Source: Azospirillum sp. B21 (GTDB taxonomy: Bacteria > Pseudomonadota > Alphaproteobacteria > Azospirillales > Azospirillaceae). From it: DNA of 45,939 nucleotides. Position 1 is the stretch's first letter; every line of letters starts with the position of its first letter. The stretch lies in the NCBI RefSeq assembly GCF_008364825.1, contig NZ_VTTO01000017.1, positions 21,047-66,985 of the forward strand, read 5' to 3'. The notes below the pieces were generated by a model. It was not told where the DNA came from, did no database searches, and was given only the letters and a program-made list of their open reading frames with translations. Of the stretch, positions 18,301 to 26,329 are shown piece by piece. The position numbers were made by a program, and so were the translations under genes.

Positions 18301-19132
18301 CGACCAACGCAGTGATCTGGGCCTCATCGATCGCTTGGCGCACGGTCCACGTCGGCGCGCTCAGGGACACGCCGACGGACCAACTGCGCACCGTCACCTC
18401 GACGACCGGCGCGTCGGGTGCGGACGTGACGAGCAGGAGGCTGGCCACACCCTCCGTTCCTGTGTCGACCACAGACACGGGCAGCATGAGACGGCCGGCG
18501 CTGCTTGAGAAATTGAACTGTCCAACCGAGACCGGCCAGCTCCCAGGCTCGATACGGGTGCCGTTTACCATCAGCGGTATGCTGCCCGCTTTCAACGCTG
18601 CCCGGACTTCATACGATCCGGTTAACGTCGCGCCTGACGCGTTGCGAAACGGGGCGGTCGACACAGCCGGGCGCCCATTGATGTCGCGAAGGGCTTGGGC
18701 GACCGCCGGCACCGCGATCTCGCCATTAACGGCGGTCTCGACCGTGATCCGGACGGGATTGTAGGTGAAACTCAGCTCCTTGTTGACCGTCGCCCCGTTC
18801 GAATCTCTTGTCGATACCTTGAGCTGATAATTGCCAACCCAGGATGATGGCAACAGTGACGGGCCAGAAATCTTGTAGCCTTCCGATCGGTTACCGATTG
18901 TCAGCGTCACCGGCTGACCATTCACCGCCGCGCCCACGGAGGGTGCGGGGCCGGTCACGTCGAAGCTGCTGGCGTTCCCTCCAACCACCTCCACCCGTGG
19001 CGCGGTGCCACCGTATTGCGGGTCCTGGAGCGACGCCCCTTGAACCGCGCCGGTTACCGCCGTCCAGCCAGCCAACGCCAGGGCCAGAGTTCGCCAGGCT
19101 CGGCGGCCGGTCGCAAGTCCAGTCTTCAACAT
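15302..19132 (-). CDS. large secreted Ig-like repeat protein in tra operon
   Basis: A 1276-residue secreted beta-rich protein. The ATG at 19132 has GGAGGG seven bases upstream and gives a signal peptide (hydrophobic residues about 14-28, cut near GAVQGA). The rest is a chain of Ig/PKD/Big-like units about 90-110 residues apart, recognisable from patterns such as RWSMSSDNGQTWQPVSLPAG, VWSRDNGETWQTL, FTYQAQIDGFDDT and, near the C-terminus, the PKD-like CTIVAREASGTVDLTADCKDNDGRLSSYRWSV (shown only in part). There is no obvious membrane anchor or sortase signal, and few cysteines. It sits between the pilin-side genes and dsbC/traC. Very large Ig-like proteins are known to be encoded by IncHI1 and IncA/C conjugative plasmids; relatedness here is inference. 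Likely role: surface adhesion, mating aggregation, or pilus-associated structure. Confidence 0.75.
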   Translation of the reverse strand: MLKTGLATGRRAWRTLALALAGWTAVTGAVQGASLQDPQYGGTAPRVEVVGGNASSFDVTGPAPSVGAAVNGQPVTLTIGNRSEGYKISGPSLLPSSWVGNYQLKVSTRDSNGATVNKELSFTYNPVRITVETAVNGEIAVPAVAQALRDINGRPAVSTAPFRNASGATLTGSYEVRAALKAGSIPLMVNGTRIEPGSWPVSVGQFNFSSSAGRLMLPVSVVDTGTEGVASLLLVTSAPDAPVVEVTVRSWSVGVSLSAPTWTVRQAIDEAQITALVDRRRCTLTTNVQQARMGAIFSAPMCLFEWTQIPEGMSITGSTEGSLLRGRFWDTGERQIGYRVSIYDGDGSRVSLVEGTRSITVEDASDALGFAPSTQLPNAVYQGIETVDLKLVQSKGPTCDLTTNESSAASAAAAGRLSCLLRWTSLPEGMQQPLGTAQASLTGTVKGVGSNMIQYAVDIVKPGGQRIPQVVGGVNVQAIAPPTPTLRVTSTATRAGDYYTANSKGGLVGNVAITAPSADMTITVEADDTLVSTDSVRGFGASASDVGNRRTLNTSKEVQAQAGDAGTRSTYRVRVAYTNLPEVNATVELPVLLVPGATIKPVIDAPAKVLSNAVFSVGVAIKDISSSSTSFSTGTMGLWKVRLLNATGSTSVPVSEWIDVPEGLATITLNARDFGDTDYLRFNAEAMLVSDVDGVQRVEGATRPSVITVLRAGPIEATISVRRTEGAVPFAAAADVLPLNSRARTSIGTVRWSMSSDNGQTWQPVSLPAGSGLHFGASLTAGRYQLKAVTVNVNDGAEYTTEPVTLIAVDVLTVALNGPSRLLAGVPAVLAVDVRQNGKAVDLAKVEMVWSRDNGETWQTLTNPSITVTGTTNERIDVKVKARTKDSPPESVYAWAQRAMQLNFLGMAAPRIAISGPSALEVGKKAKLTAEVGLPYREVTAPIVGHWVLPDGSTSDTPTIEWTATDAYLAQGTAVFTYQAQIDGFDDTKTSASFPVKVWEYAWPTFVLDAVLGSQYAPAEVSLWAKPQGVREQIEKLEGLKYEWTMPAEATVVEMGRSSRASEAVDRALVRLSKVGESTFSIRVTDSRGHSTDFQKAITLAEPPPFALSLTVKGSNQWNRAPLNTVLTPTITGGHPQDRVKALQYTVDGQNVETRGWIGYATMNAGEHKVGLQVTTNFGQTLTAETTFTVAANQKPTCTIVAREASGTVDLTADCKDNDGRLSSYRWSVNGQSLSSQGNRVSMRRQAKEPLHVELVGIDDSGEGSEPAVWDAASGT

Positions 19133-19218
19133 GTCGACCCTCCACAATCCGATAAAAGTGCAGCGAGGCGCCCAAGGCTCACGCCAGAGCGCCTCGCACC
19201 GGTCGGCTTGGCCGCCGC

Positions 19219-21120
19219 TCAATAGCCCCAATCAATGTCGATACGGGAATTCGTGCATCCGCCGGCATTGCAAGCAGAGACATCATAGGTTTGGGTACAT
19301 CCACGACGCGAGCCATCATCACAATACGTGATGTCGAAGCTAGCCCCCACGGACCACCCGGACGACTGCCCGGCAAGCCCGCAAGAACCGCTAAAGTACT
19401 GGCTGCCGCTGAAGCCCTGACTTACGTTGACGGCAATATGCCGGCACTGACCGCCCCACCTATCGTAATTCCAAGAAATACTAGGCGGCGGTGTGCAGGA
19501 CTGGGTGTTGCAGCTTTCCTGAGTGGTCCAAGTCGATCCGCAGCCGTTCGACCAGTATACCGTCTTCGACCCGCCGCCGCAGCTTGCCGAGCATGCGCTC
19601 TCCCCGGTGCGCTGATTGTTAGGCACGCAGAAGCCGCTCGCGGTGCCAGCGAGCGGAACGTCAATCTGCCCACCTGGAGAAGCCGCGACCCGCAGGTTGC
19701 CGCTGTAATTGCCGTTTGCGCTCGCAACCAGGCGCACACCTACTGAACAGTTCTGACCGCCTGCGAGTGCGTTGGAGCATGTGTTCGTGCATCCGGTCGT
19801 GCTGAAGTTCGTTGCGCCCGATGAAATGGAAGTCGCCAGCGTTCCAGTCGCGATATCGCCGTCGTTTCGGAACCCGAAATCGCGGCAGCCGCCCGGCGAC
19901 ACGCCGTTGGCTATGTCGATGCCACTGCTGCTTCCTGAGGCCAGGATCAGCTTAGCCGGATTGAAACCTGTTGCCGTACCAGTGATCGGCATATCGGTAG
20001 ACACGCCGCTTTGGGTCACCCTCAATGTTGAACTGAGTGACCCGTTTGCAGTCGCCTTACCCCTGACGGTCACCACGCAAGTCTGTGCGATATCGAGTTG
20101 GGTGCCGCTGCAAGTGTTCTGGCCGTAAAGATCATAGTTCGTAGTCGACAGTAAGGCGGTGCTGATCGCGCCGGAAATCAAATCACCCGAATTTTGGACT
20201 GTCAGCGCCCGAGGAGCGCCATATGCTGGAGAACCGGGTCCCTGGACATCGACGCCATTGCCATTGGTATCGACGAAGATCAGGCTCGCAGGCTTCCACC
20301 CGGACGCACTCCCAGACAGCGTAATAGCCGGTTTGTTGTTGGCCGCCGCTGTGATGGTTGCCGAGAAGCTCGCGACTGGCTGGCTGGCCAGCGCTCTGAC
20401 GTTCACGTCACAGCTTGCCAGGGGCGCCAGTGCCTTGCCGGTGCAGGCGTCCGACGTCACCTCGAAGCTGGCAGTGTTATTCCCTCCCAGAACGATGCCG
20501 ACCGGATCAGATGGCTTTTCGCGACTGGCGTTCGTCACGCGCAAAATGATGGGCGCCGAGTAGGCAGGACGGCCGGGCCCGGCTACACTCATCAGCGACG
20601 GGTTGCCGCTGGCGGCGGCGATCGTCAGCTTTGCCGGATCGAAATCGTGTGCATTGCCGCTTAGCGGCACCTCCTTTTGAAATTCGCCTACCGAGAGCCT
20701 CAGGCTGCCGCCCAGCGGGCCGAACGTATTCGCCTTGGGCGTCACCTCAATGATGCAATTGCTGTTCTGCCCTGATGCGCTGCCGAGGGCTGTTCCGGTG
20801 CAGGTGTCACGCGTGATCGCGAAATTGCTAGCGCCGCTGCTGATCGACGCAGCGATCGGCGCTGAGAGGCTGACCGGAGCCGCCCTCTGATCGATTGGAA
20901 CCTGCCCTTGGGTGCCGCCCTGGAGATCGATACTGGTGCTCGCGGTGGCGCCATCGGGCGTGGTCACCAGCACCTGCAGATCATTGAGGCTCTGGATATT
21001 GACTTGGCTGCCGGCCGGCTGGCCGCCCACCGTGATACTGATCGAGGGGTCGGCCGCGGCCACCGCTGCCAATGACAGCGTGGCAAGCAGAGTGGTCGGG
21101 CCGAGACGCCGCAGTTTCAT
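19219..21120 (-). CDS. secreted choice-of-anchor-type repeat protein with Cys-rich C-terminus
   Basis: A 633-residue secreted protein starting at the ATG at 21120 (GGAGGAG upstream), with signal peptide cut after VAAA (about residue 23). Residues about 25-500 form four ASH/choice-of-anchor-D-like repeats. Each has a Cys pair motif such as DTCTGTALG, then C-V-V/I-x-V, and ends in a G-T-A-x-G-F or S-G-S-A-S-G-W joint before FDPAKL, WKPASL or FNPAKL. The C-terminal 130 residues are Cys-rich: ESACSASCGGGSKTVYW with a later ESCNTQSC resembles a thrombospondin type-1 repeat, followed by a module with CRHIAVNVS, CGLAGQSSGW and CTQTYDVSACNAGGC. It lies between traA and the Ig-like gene, all on one transcript, suggesting a surface or pilus-tip partner; unproven. 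Confidence 0.72.
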   Translation of the reverse strand: MKLRRLGPTTLLATLSLAAVAAADPSISITVGGQPAGSQVNIQSLNDLQVLVTTPDGATASTSIDLQGGTQGQVPIDQRAAPVSLSAPIAASISSGASNFAITRDTCTGTALGSASGQNSNCIIEVTPKANTFGPLGGSLRLSVGEFQKEVPLSGNAHDFDPAKLTIAAASGNPSLMSVAGPGRPAYSAPIILRVTNASREKPSDPVGIVLGGNNTASFEVTSDACTGKALAPLASCDVNVRALASQPVASFSATITAAANNKPAITLSGSASGWKPASLIFVDTNGNGVDVQGPGSPAYGAPRALTVQNSGDLISGAISTALLSTTNYDLYGQNTCSGTQLDIAQTCVVTVRGKATANGSLSSTLRVTQSGVSTDMPITGTATGFNPAKLILASGSSSGIDIANGVSPGGCRDFGFRNDGDIATGTLATSISSGATNFSTTGCTNTCSNALAGGQNCSVGVRLVASANGNYSGNLRVAASPGGQIDVPLAGTASGFCVPNNQRTGESACSASCGGGSKTVYWSNGCGSTWTTQESCNTQSCTPPPSISWNYDRWGGQCRHIAVNVSQGFSGSQYFSGSCGLAGQSSGWSVGASFDITYCDDGSRRGCTQTYDVSACNAGGCTNSRIDIDWGY

Positions 21121-21196
21121 GGACTCCTCCAGGAGCAGCACGCAAAGCGGCCAGGAGAAGGGCTTTCCCCCTCACCTGGCCGGGATCTTCACGGGT

Positions 21197-21658
21197 TCAG
21201 TACGGAAGCGAAGTAATCGCTGCCGCAGCAGCATTCAGCGCTGCGGGCGGGACGGCGGTGATGACGGCGGTGGCGGCATCCGCCATCGGCGGAAGCGTTG
21301 CCACGGCGGCCAGCGCCTGGTCGCCGACGCTGCTCGGCAGCGTCGCGACCATGATATTTTCGACTATGCGCGGGCTGTGATACAGCCCGAGGCCGCCACC
21401 CATGCCGGTTGCGAAGGTCATCAGCGACTGGCGGCTGATGCCCTGCACCAGTCCCACCACCATCATCGCGCCGCAGATGACACGGCCCAACTGTCCTTGG
21501 GCCCAGCCTTTGACGGTGGCCCAGATTTCGTCGAACTCGGCAGCATTCGTGCCGGCATAGGCGTTGTCCGGCGTCATCACCACCGCGACAGCGACCGCGA
21601 CAACAGCAGTCGCCGCGAGCAATCCGAGAACCCTCTTGTGCTTGTGCAGATACTTCAT
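21197..21658 (-). CDS. traA: TraA/TrhA-like pilin precursor
   Basis: A 153-residue prepilin. The ATG at 21658 has GGAGGGG upstream. A long leader (MKYLHKHKRV plus a Val/Ala hydrophobic segment) ends AYA, cut before GTNAAEFDEIW at residue 36. The mature core (EFDEIWATVKGWAQGQLGRVICGAMMVVGL, then GISRQSLMTFATGMGGGLGLYHSPRIVENI; two hydrophobic helices) fits TrhA/SXT TraA. Unusually, about 45 further residues follow, Ala/Pro-rich (SSVGDQALAAVATLPPMADAA, continuing to the end). These may be removed by the TrhF-like peptidase encoded in the same operon, as in systems with C-terminally processed pilins; this is inference. Confidence 0.85.
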   Translation of the reverse strand: MKYLHKHKRVLGLLAATAVVAVAVAVVMTPDNAYAGTNAAEFDEIWATVKGWAQGQLGRVICGAMMVVGLVQGISRQSLMTFATGMGGGLGLYHSPRIVENIMVATLPSSVGDQALAAVATLPPMADAATAVITAVPPAALNAAAAAITSLPY

Positions 21659-21669
21659 GGCCCCTCCAG

Positions 21670-22170
21670 TTACTCCCGCGGCCCACCTCCACGCGTCGCG
21701 TCGAGAGGCTGAGCCAATCCGTTGCTGACCGGGCCAGTCACACCGATCTGCCATTGTCTGGCGCGAACCTCGGTGTAGACGTGACCTGGCATGAACAAGT
21801 GCCCTTCGGTCGACTGCCAAGGGGTCACGTAGACCCTCAGGACCTGTGCCGGCGTTCGGATCGGTACCCGTTCATCTCCCAGAGACGGGACTGGCATCGG
21901 CCAGTCACTAGGAGCAGGGTTCTCACCGCCCACCGGCCGCCTTTCGGCGACCTCCGTTGCACCCTCCGAGCTGGACCCCAGCGTGATCCGCGCGCCGTGC
22001 CGTGTGTCAGTTGCCTCATAGACTTGCGCCGCCGACATGCAGCGCTGGCCGGCATCAGGGAGCCCCGAACACGAGAACTCGCTTTCCCCGATGCTGAGCC
22101 AGCTCGTGCAACCCGTAAGCCCAAGCAGACCAACCGTGCTCAGGACACGAAGACTGCTGACAATGCCCAC
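21670..22170 (-). CDS. traV: TraV, outer-membrane lipoprotein
   Basis: The 166-residue lipoprotein of the type-F core complex, linking TraK secretin-like protein to TraB. I use a GTG start at 22170 because GGAGG lies seven bases upstream and the signal then has normal length, with lipobox LTGC and Cys21. A longer frame from 22263 (ATG touching the traB stop) would add about 30 residues before the signal and is less likely. FSCSGLPDAGQRCMSAAQVYEATD is the family hallmark. It overlaps nothing downstream; traA follows after 11 bases. Confidence 0.88.
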   Translation of the reverse strand: MGIVSSLRVLSTVGLLGLTGCTSWLSIGESEFSCSGLPDAGQRCMSAAQVYEATDTRHGARITLGSSSEGATEVAERRPVGGENPAPSDWPMPVPSLGDERVPIRTPAQVLRVYVTPWQSTEGHLFMPGHVYTEVRARQWQIGVTGPVSNGLAQPLDATRGGGPRE

Positions 22171-22262
22171 CTCAAACCTCCGCCACGTTAATCGGTTGAA
22201 ATTCGTCGGGCAGTTCAGCGCGACGATCTTTTTTTGCGTCATGGCCGCACCGGCGGCCGTCA

Positions 22263-23897
22263 TCACCGCGGAGCCATGCTCGGCAGGTTATAGAAGGGCT
22301 GCACCGGTTCTTCCGGCCTCTCCTGCCTGGCGCTTGGGCGGATTGACGGAAGTTCTCCGGGTTCGCTCCCGCCCCGCCGCGTATCGGCATTGCCCGGCCG
22401 GCTGCCACCAGTCGAGGCGGCGATCATCCGAGCTGGTGTTGTGTCAGCTGCCGTGGCAACTGGCTTGAACTCAAGCTTCACACCTTCCGTCATGATCACG
22501 TCGATCTCTCGACCGGCGGCAATCTCCAGAACAGGGTAGAGGTCGGCGGCCATTGCCAGATAATGATCGGCGATCTTGTCCAATGCGGAGCCTGCGCCAG
22601 ACACTGCCGCCGAGCGAAGGCTATTTTCGGAGTAATTATTGACGTACGGCTGTGAGCCGCCGGTGGGCGCCGTTTGTATGATCGGCACGGCGCGCACATT
22701 GAACGCTTGGCTGACACCGGACGCGAAGCCGCTAATCAAAGCCCGGGCAATGACCGCGCCCTGCTTATCGACCAGCCGTCCCCTGACACCGGCACGACCA
22801 TCCTCGCCTGTGGCATAGGCGGGGAACTTCGCCTCCATGACCAGTCCGTCGCTGCGCATACAGCTGATCGTCTCACCGCGCAGCATAGCGCGCGAACTCG
22901 ACAGGTCACCGTAGCCGGAGATCAGTACCACGCAGTCCTGCAAGTCGACCTGCTGACGGTTAGGCAGTCTGGTTTCGGCGGTAATGCGGGCCAACGCCGG
23001 GAAGGGATTCTTGCGAGCCTGCTGACCCGTCGGCACGTCGATACCGGTAAGCAGAGTCACCTTGGTCAGGGCCCCCGCGGGTAGGAAATAGCTGAAGCCC
23101 GGCTTCCCCGTCGCTGCTGCAGCCTGGGCCTTTGGTTTTTCCTCGGCGATGGTGCGAATGGTCAGCGGCGCTGGTGTTGCGGCATTGGATGGCGGCGCGG
23201 CAGCGACCTGTTGGTTCGGCGGCGGGTTGCCCTGCCCAGATGGAGGCGAAGGTGGTACATAGGGCGTGCGCCCCGTATCAGCACGATTGCTGCCGCCGCC
23301 GCGAACGATCGCGCGCAAGTCTTCCGAACTACCAGGCTTCGGCTGCTGCGGCTCTGCTTTACTCGCCGGCGCACCACCAACTGACTGCCCACCCTGGCTG
23401 GGAAGGTTGGTCGATGTCGGCGCCCGGTCATCAACCGCTGGGTCAGCCGGTGTTGGTGCCGCAATCCCGTCGACCGGCGTCGACGTCATCCGCATCCTCA
23501 GTTCCTCTGCGGCTTTCAGCCGCTGATCAATTTCTTCGAGCTTCCGCTCAAACGTATTGACCCCAGACGGAGACAGTGCAGAGACGACCTTGTCGTTGCG
23601 AGCCTGATCGGCCCGCAGACGCTGCATTTCTTGCGCTTGATTTTGGATGGTCTTCTGGAGCTCGGTCAGCTGGGCGGACAACGCCCCAACACCGACATCG
23701 CGGGCGTTCCCAACGCTCAACACGTTTCGAACACGATCCTGCTGGCCGGATCGCCTCACGGGCTCAGGCTCTGGGGGCGGGGACAGCACGCCGATAAAGA
23801 ACATGACTGCGCCGATGGCGCCCCCCCATGTCAGAATTCGGCGCCAGTTGGCCGGCAGCTTCAGCCAGTGCCGGCGGAGTGTCTCCATGTCGATCAC
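22263..23897 (-). CDS. traB: TraB, type IV secretion scaffold (VirB10-like)
   Basis: A 544-residue protein spanning inner membrane to outer core. Start GTG at 23897 (GTGA overlap with traK stop; GGGAGG seven bases upstream); an ATG three codons in is possible. A single membrane segment lies at residues about 22-40, then a coiled-coil (SAQLTELQKTIQNQAQEMQRLRADQ, given in part), a long Pro/Ala/Gln-rich periplasmic linker, and the TrbI/VirB10 beta-barrel domain from about residue 270 (GALTKVTLLTGIDVPTG, RLPNRQQVDLQDCVVLISGYGDLSS, RGRLVDKQGAVIARALISGF). Normal length. Confidence 0.94.
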   Translation of the reverse strand: MIDMETLRRHWLKLPANWRRILTWGGAIGAVMFFIGVLSPPPEPEPVRRSGQQDRVRNVLSVGNARDVGVGALSAQLTELQKTIQNQAQEMQRLRADQARNDKVVSALSPSGVNTFERKLEEIDQRLKAAEELRMRMTSTPVDGIAAPTPADPAVDDRAPTSTNLPSQGGQSVGGAPASKAEPQQPKPGSSEDLRAIVRGGGSNRADTGRTPYVPPSPPSGQGNPPPNQQVAAAPPSNAATPAPLTIRTIAEEKPKAQAAAATGKPGFSYFLPAGALTKVTLLTGIDVPTGQQARKNPFPALARITAETRLPNRQQVDLQDCVVLISGYGDLSSSRAMLRGETISCMRSDGLVMEAKFPAYATGEDGRAGVRGRLVDKQGAVIARALISGFASGVSQAFNVRAVPIIQTAPTGGSQPYVNNYSENSLRSAAVSGAGSALDKIADHYLAMAADLYPVLEIAAGREIDVIMTEGVKLEFKPVATAADTTPARMIAASTGGSRPGNADTRRGGSEPGELPSIRPSARQERPEEPVQPFYNLPSMAPR

Positions 23898-24826
23898 AGC
23901 TGGCCTCCCAGCAGTGAGGGACGCCCTTCGACCCTGGACGGCGGCTCGCCGCGGCGGCGAACGATATAGACCTCGGTGCGTTCACCGGGGTTCAGATGCA
24001 CGCGTGGCCAGAATGCGACGGCGACGACTTGGCTCGTGACACACCACGGTTCGACCAGATCCACAGCGGAGCCGTTGTTCGACAACAGTCCAATCGAGAT
24101 CTCCAGATTTGCCCCGACCAGGACTTGGCCGTTGCGGAAATTAGCGCTGAGGCCGGTCGGCAACGCGCAAGTCGGGGTACGATCCTGGTCGCTTGCCCGA
24201 CGCAGCTGGTATCCTTGCGGAACCCGTCCGCGCGCGATCTCGGCAAGACCCGCCAACAGCGTCTCCACATACGGTTGGCTCTGCTCCCACTTCGCCGCGG
24301 CGCCTGTGTCAGGCTGGACCGTCGGCATCGCGTCCTGAGAGATCTTCAGGCGAAGCTCACGCGCTGGAATCCTAAATGGAACCAGGGTGAGGCTGACGGC
24401 AACATCTTCGCTGCCTTCGCGCAGGACATACAACGAGGCCGGTTCGGTGGCCGCGGTGCTCATGTATATGACGTTGCCATGGACCTCGACGTTCACCGAC
24501 GAGACGGTGCGCACAACCGGGTTTGTCCATGGCACCACGATGCGGTTCAGGTGGTTGACAGCGACGCAGACAAGCGTCGTCACACCGGGTTGCACATGAA
24601 GGTCGATGGCGCTTGGTTCATCGCAGGAAAAGGCTGGCTCTGCTCCCGCCGTCGACGTCTTCTGGCGGGCATCCGCTACAACACGCGCCGGTACTGCGGG
24701 CAGATCGCGGCTCGTGACGCCTGTTCCCGCCGGAACCGCTGTTGCAGCGGGTAGCTCGATCGCCGCGACCGGAACACTCGCGCCGAGAATGGCGGCTACC
24801 ACGCCGCCCAGGACCATCGATTTCAT
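23894..24826 (-). CDS. traK: TraK, secretin-like core protein
   Basis: A 310-residue periplasmic or outer-membrane VirB9-like protein. The ATG at 24826 has AAGGAG eight bases upstream and a signal peptide (cut after VAA, about residue 22). TraK features: ELPAATAVPAG, the IDLHVQPGVTTLVCVAVNHLNRIVVPW segment (partly quoted), VIYMSTAATEPASLYVLREG, and a C-terminal region ending in VALNPG-type strand HLNPGERTEVYIVRR. It overlaps traB by four bases and starts 13 bases after the traE stop. Confidence 0.92.
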   Translation of the reverse strand: MKSMVLGGVVAAILGASVPVAAIELPAATAVPAGTGVTSRDLPAVPARVVADARQKTSTAGAEPAFSCDEPSAIDLHVQPGVTTLVCVAVNHLNRIVVPWTNPVVRTVSSVNVEVHGNVIYMSTAATEPASLYVLREGSEDVAVSLTLVPFRIPARELRLKISQDAMPTVQPDTGAAAKWEQSQPYVETLLAGLAEIARGRVPQGYQLRRASDQDRTPTCALPTGLSANFRNGQVLVGANLEISIGLLSNNGSAVDLVEPWCVTSQVVAVAFWPRVHLNPGERTEVYIVRRRGEPPSRVEGRPSLLGGQL

Positions 24827-24839
24827 GACAAAGGCTCCT

Positions 24840-25481
24840 TTACCGGCCAGTCCGACCGCGCTCGCGTTCACGCTCCGCACGCTGCAGTTCCTGCTGATGC
24901 ATCCGCTCCAAGACCTCTTTGGTCCGAGGCTCGCCCTGATAGGTTTCGAGGGCCGTGACCAGCGGGCGGAAGCGACGCACGTTGATGACAAATTCGAAGC
25001 TCTGGTCTGCTTTCTGGGTGTTGCCGGAAACGCCTTCCAGAATGCCCGCGCCAAATGCGAACACCTTTCCCGTGGCAGCTTCAGTGAACAGCTTCTTCGG
25101 TTTGAAACTCTGAGCGACGTGCTCAACCTTGAAATCGTTCACCTGCCGCTCGACCTCGCGCATCACATCGTTGTAGATCGACGGATCCAGAAACGGGCCA
25201 ATGGCCGACTTCACGAAATCAGCATTTTCAGGCGTGATGTTCCCCAGCAGCTGGGCGAGGAACAGCGCGATCCCCTCCTTGTATTCGGTGTTGGCGCTGT
25301 TGTAGGCCACTTCCGCTTTGCCGTTCAGCTCCGGAGGGACGATGATGATCCGCTCACGGCTCTGCATGAGCTGGACGAGCAGCAGGAGAATAGCTGCGGC
25401 CTGCATCGGCACCAGAACACGGTAAAGCCGGTTCTCGCCCTGGCCGCTTTTGACGCGCCGTATGATATCCTTGACGTTCAC
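24840..25481 (-). CDS. traE: TraE, inner-membrane channel component
   Basis: A 213-residue VirB8-like protein. The GTG start at 25481 overlaps the traL stop as GTGA and has GAGG eight bases upstream. One membrane segment lies at residues about 26-42, followed by IIIVPPELNGKAEV, the periplasmic NTF2-like domain (YKEGIALFLAQLLGNITPEN) and FVINVRRFRPLV. The C-terminus is highly charged (ERERERGR). Confidence 0.93.
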   Translation of the reverse strand: MNVKDIIRRVKSGQGENRLYRVLVPMQAAAILLLLVQLMQSRERIIIVPPELNGKAEVAYNSANTEYKEGIALFLAQLLGNITPENADFVKSAIGPFLDPSIYNDVMREVERQVNDFKVEHVAQSFKPKKLFTEAATGKVFAFGAGILEGVSGNTQKADQSFEFVINVRRFRPLVTALETYQGEPRTKEVLERMHQQELQRAERERERGRTGR

Positions 25482-25768
25482 GGGAAGAACCTCGTGATGT
25501 GCGGGTTCACCCAGGTCCGCGCCTTGGTCGGTAGCGAGCAGCCGATCCAGTACAGCGCGTGGCGCTCCCACCCTTCCTGCCGTCCGTCGCGGAACCGCCG
25601 ATAGAGCAGGCTCGTGATGAAGCCGATCGCGGTGCAGGCCAGGAATTCGTCGGTGACCACGCCGGCGATCATGCCGACGCTCGGAGGCGCAATCTCGTAA
25701 ATATCCCACAAAAAGATAATCGGAGGCGCGTCGATCGTTCGCGGCAATCTGACCGGACCGTCAGCCAT
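25478..25768 (-). CDS. traL: TraL, pilus assembly membrane protein
   Basis: A 96-residue VirB3-like inner-membrane protein and the first gene of the mating-pair operon. It has the TraL signature of a Pro-rich N-terminus, a hydrophobic pair of helices (residues about 17-60) and CSLPTKARTWVNPHITRFF at the end. The ATG at 25768 has GAGGGAG upstream. Confidence 0.92.
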   Translation of the reverse strand: MADGPVRLPRTIDAPPIIFLWDIYEIAPPSVGMIAGVVTDEFLACTAIGFITSLLYRRFRDGRQEGWERHALYWIGCSLPTKARTWVNPHITRFFP

Positions 25769-25834
25769 GGGTATCTCCCTCGCATTGACGGCTCGTTATC
25801 GCTGTTCGCTCCGTCGTCGCGCGACCGCCTTCGA

Positions 25835-25849
25835 CGCAAAAATTTCGCG
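25835..25849. promoter_or_regulatory. A-tract motif upstream of traL
   Basis: CGCAAAAATTT (25835-25845) followed by CGCG. One of four exact copies in the window; it lies about 67 bp before the traL start in the 185-bp gap in front of the mating-pair operon. It could be a regulator site or a bent-DNA promoter element. I see no confident -35/-10 pair here. Confidence 0.5.
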
Positions 25850-25953
25850 GGTTAACACGCTCTATTGTCGTGTCCCGATCGCGCTTCCCATAGCGGTGGA
25901 GGAGGCTGCTCGCTGGTCCCCTATATTGGCTTGTGTCGAACCGAGCGCCCGCC

Positions 25954-26274
25954 CTAATCCACCGCCACTGCGGCGGCGCGGGCCAGCAATTCCTTGGTGT
26001 TGAGCAACCGACCCTCGACACAGTGATATGCGCCCGACCGGGTGACGCGCAGGCCACGACGGCGCAGCAGCAGTATCGCTTGGTAAACCCGGGGGTGCTC
26101 GGGGCGGGGTTGTACCGGCCGGCCAAATCGCACACGCGGCGGATCGATGAGTTCCAGCTTCGCTTCGGGCGGCCCCGCTTCAGCGGCGCGTGAGCGCCGA
26201 GGCCTTGCGGGGGCTGGCGGCGCCTGCATCGTTGGGAGGTCTGCGAACAGGTCGAGAGCTTCGGTCGGCATCAT
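25954..26274 (-). CDS. small unknown protein
   Basis: 106 residues, starting MMPTEALDLFADLP at 26274. The N-terminal half is Pro/Ala/Arg-rich and disordered. The C-terminal half (about 60-106: VYQAILLLRRRGLRVTRSG then AYHCVEGRLLNTKELLARA) looks like a compact helix-strand-strand-helix fold that could bind nucleic acid. I do not recognise it. It sits directly upstream of traL on the same strand and may be co-transcribed. Confidence 0.55.
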   Translation of the reverse strand: MMPTEALDLFADLPTMQAPPAPARPRRSRAAEAGPPEAKLELIDPPRVRFGRPVQPRPEHPRVYQAILLLRRRGLRVTRSGAYHCVEGRLLNTKELLARAAAVAVD

Positions 26275-26329
26275 GGGTCCACAGGCAGCATGAACGCGAT
26301 GAATTGTGCGAATAGTACCACGTCGTGCC

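Noticed and set aside
20912..21712. 266-codon plus-strand frame near traA
   Set aside because: It spans the traA and anchor-repeat genes and their gap without a start signal; His/Arg-rich shadow translation.
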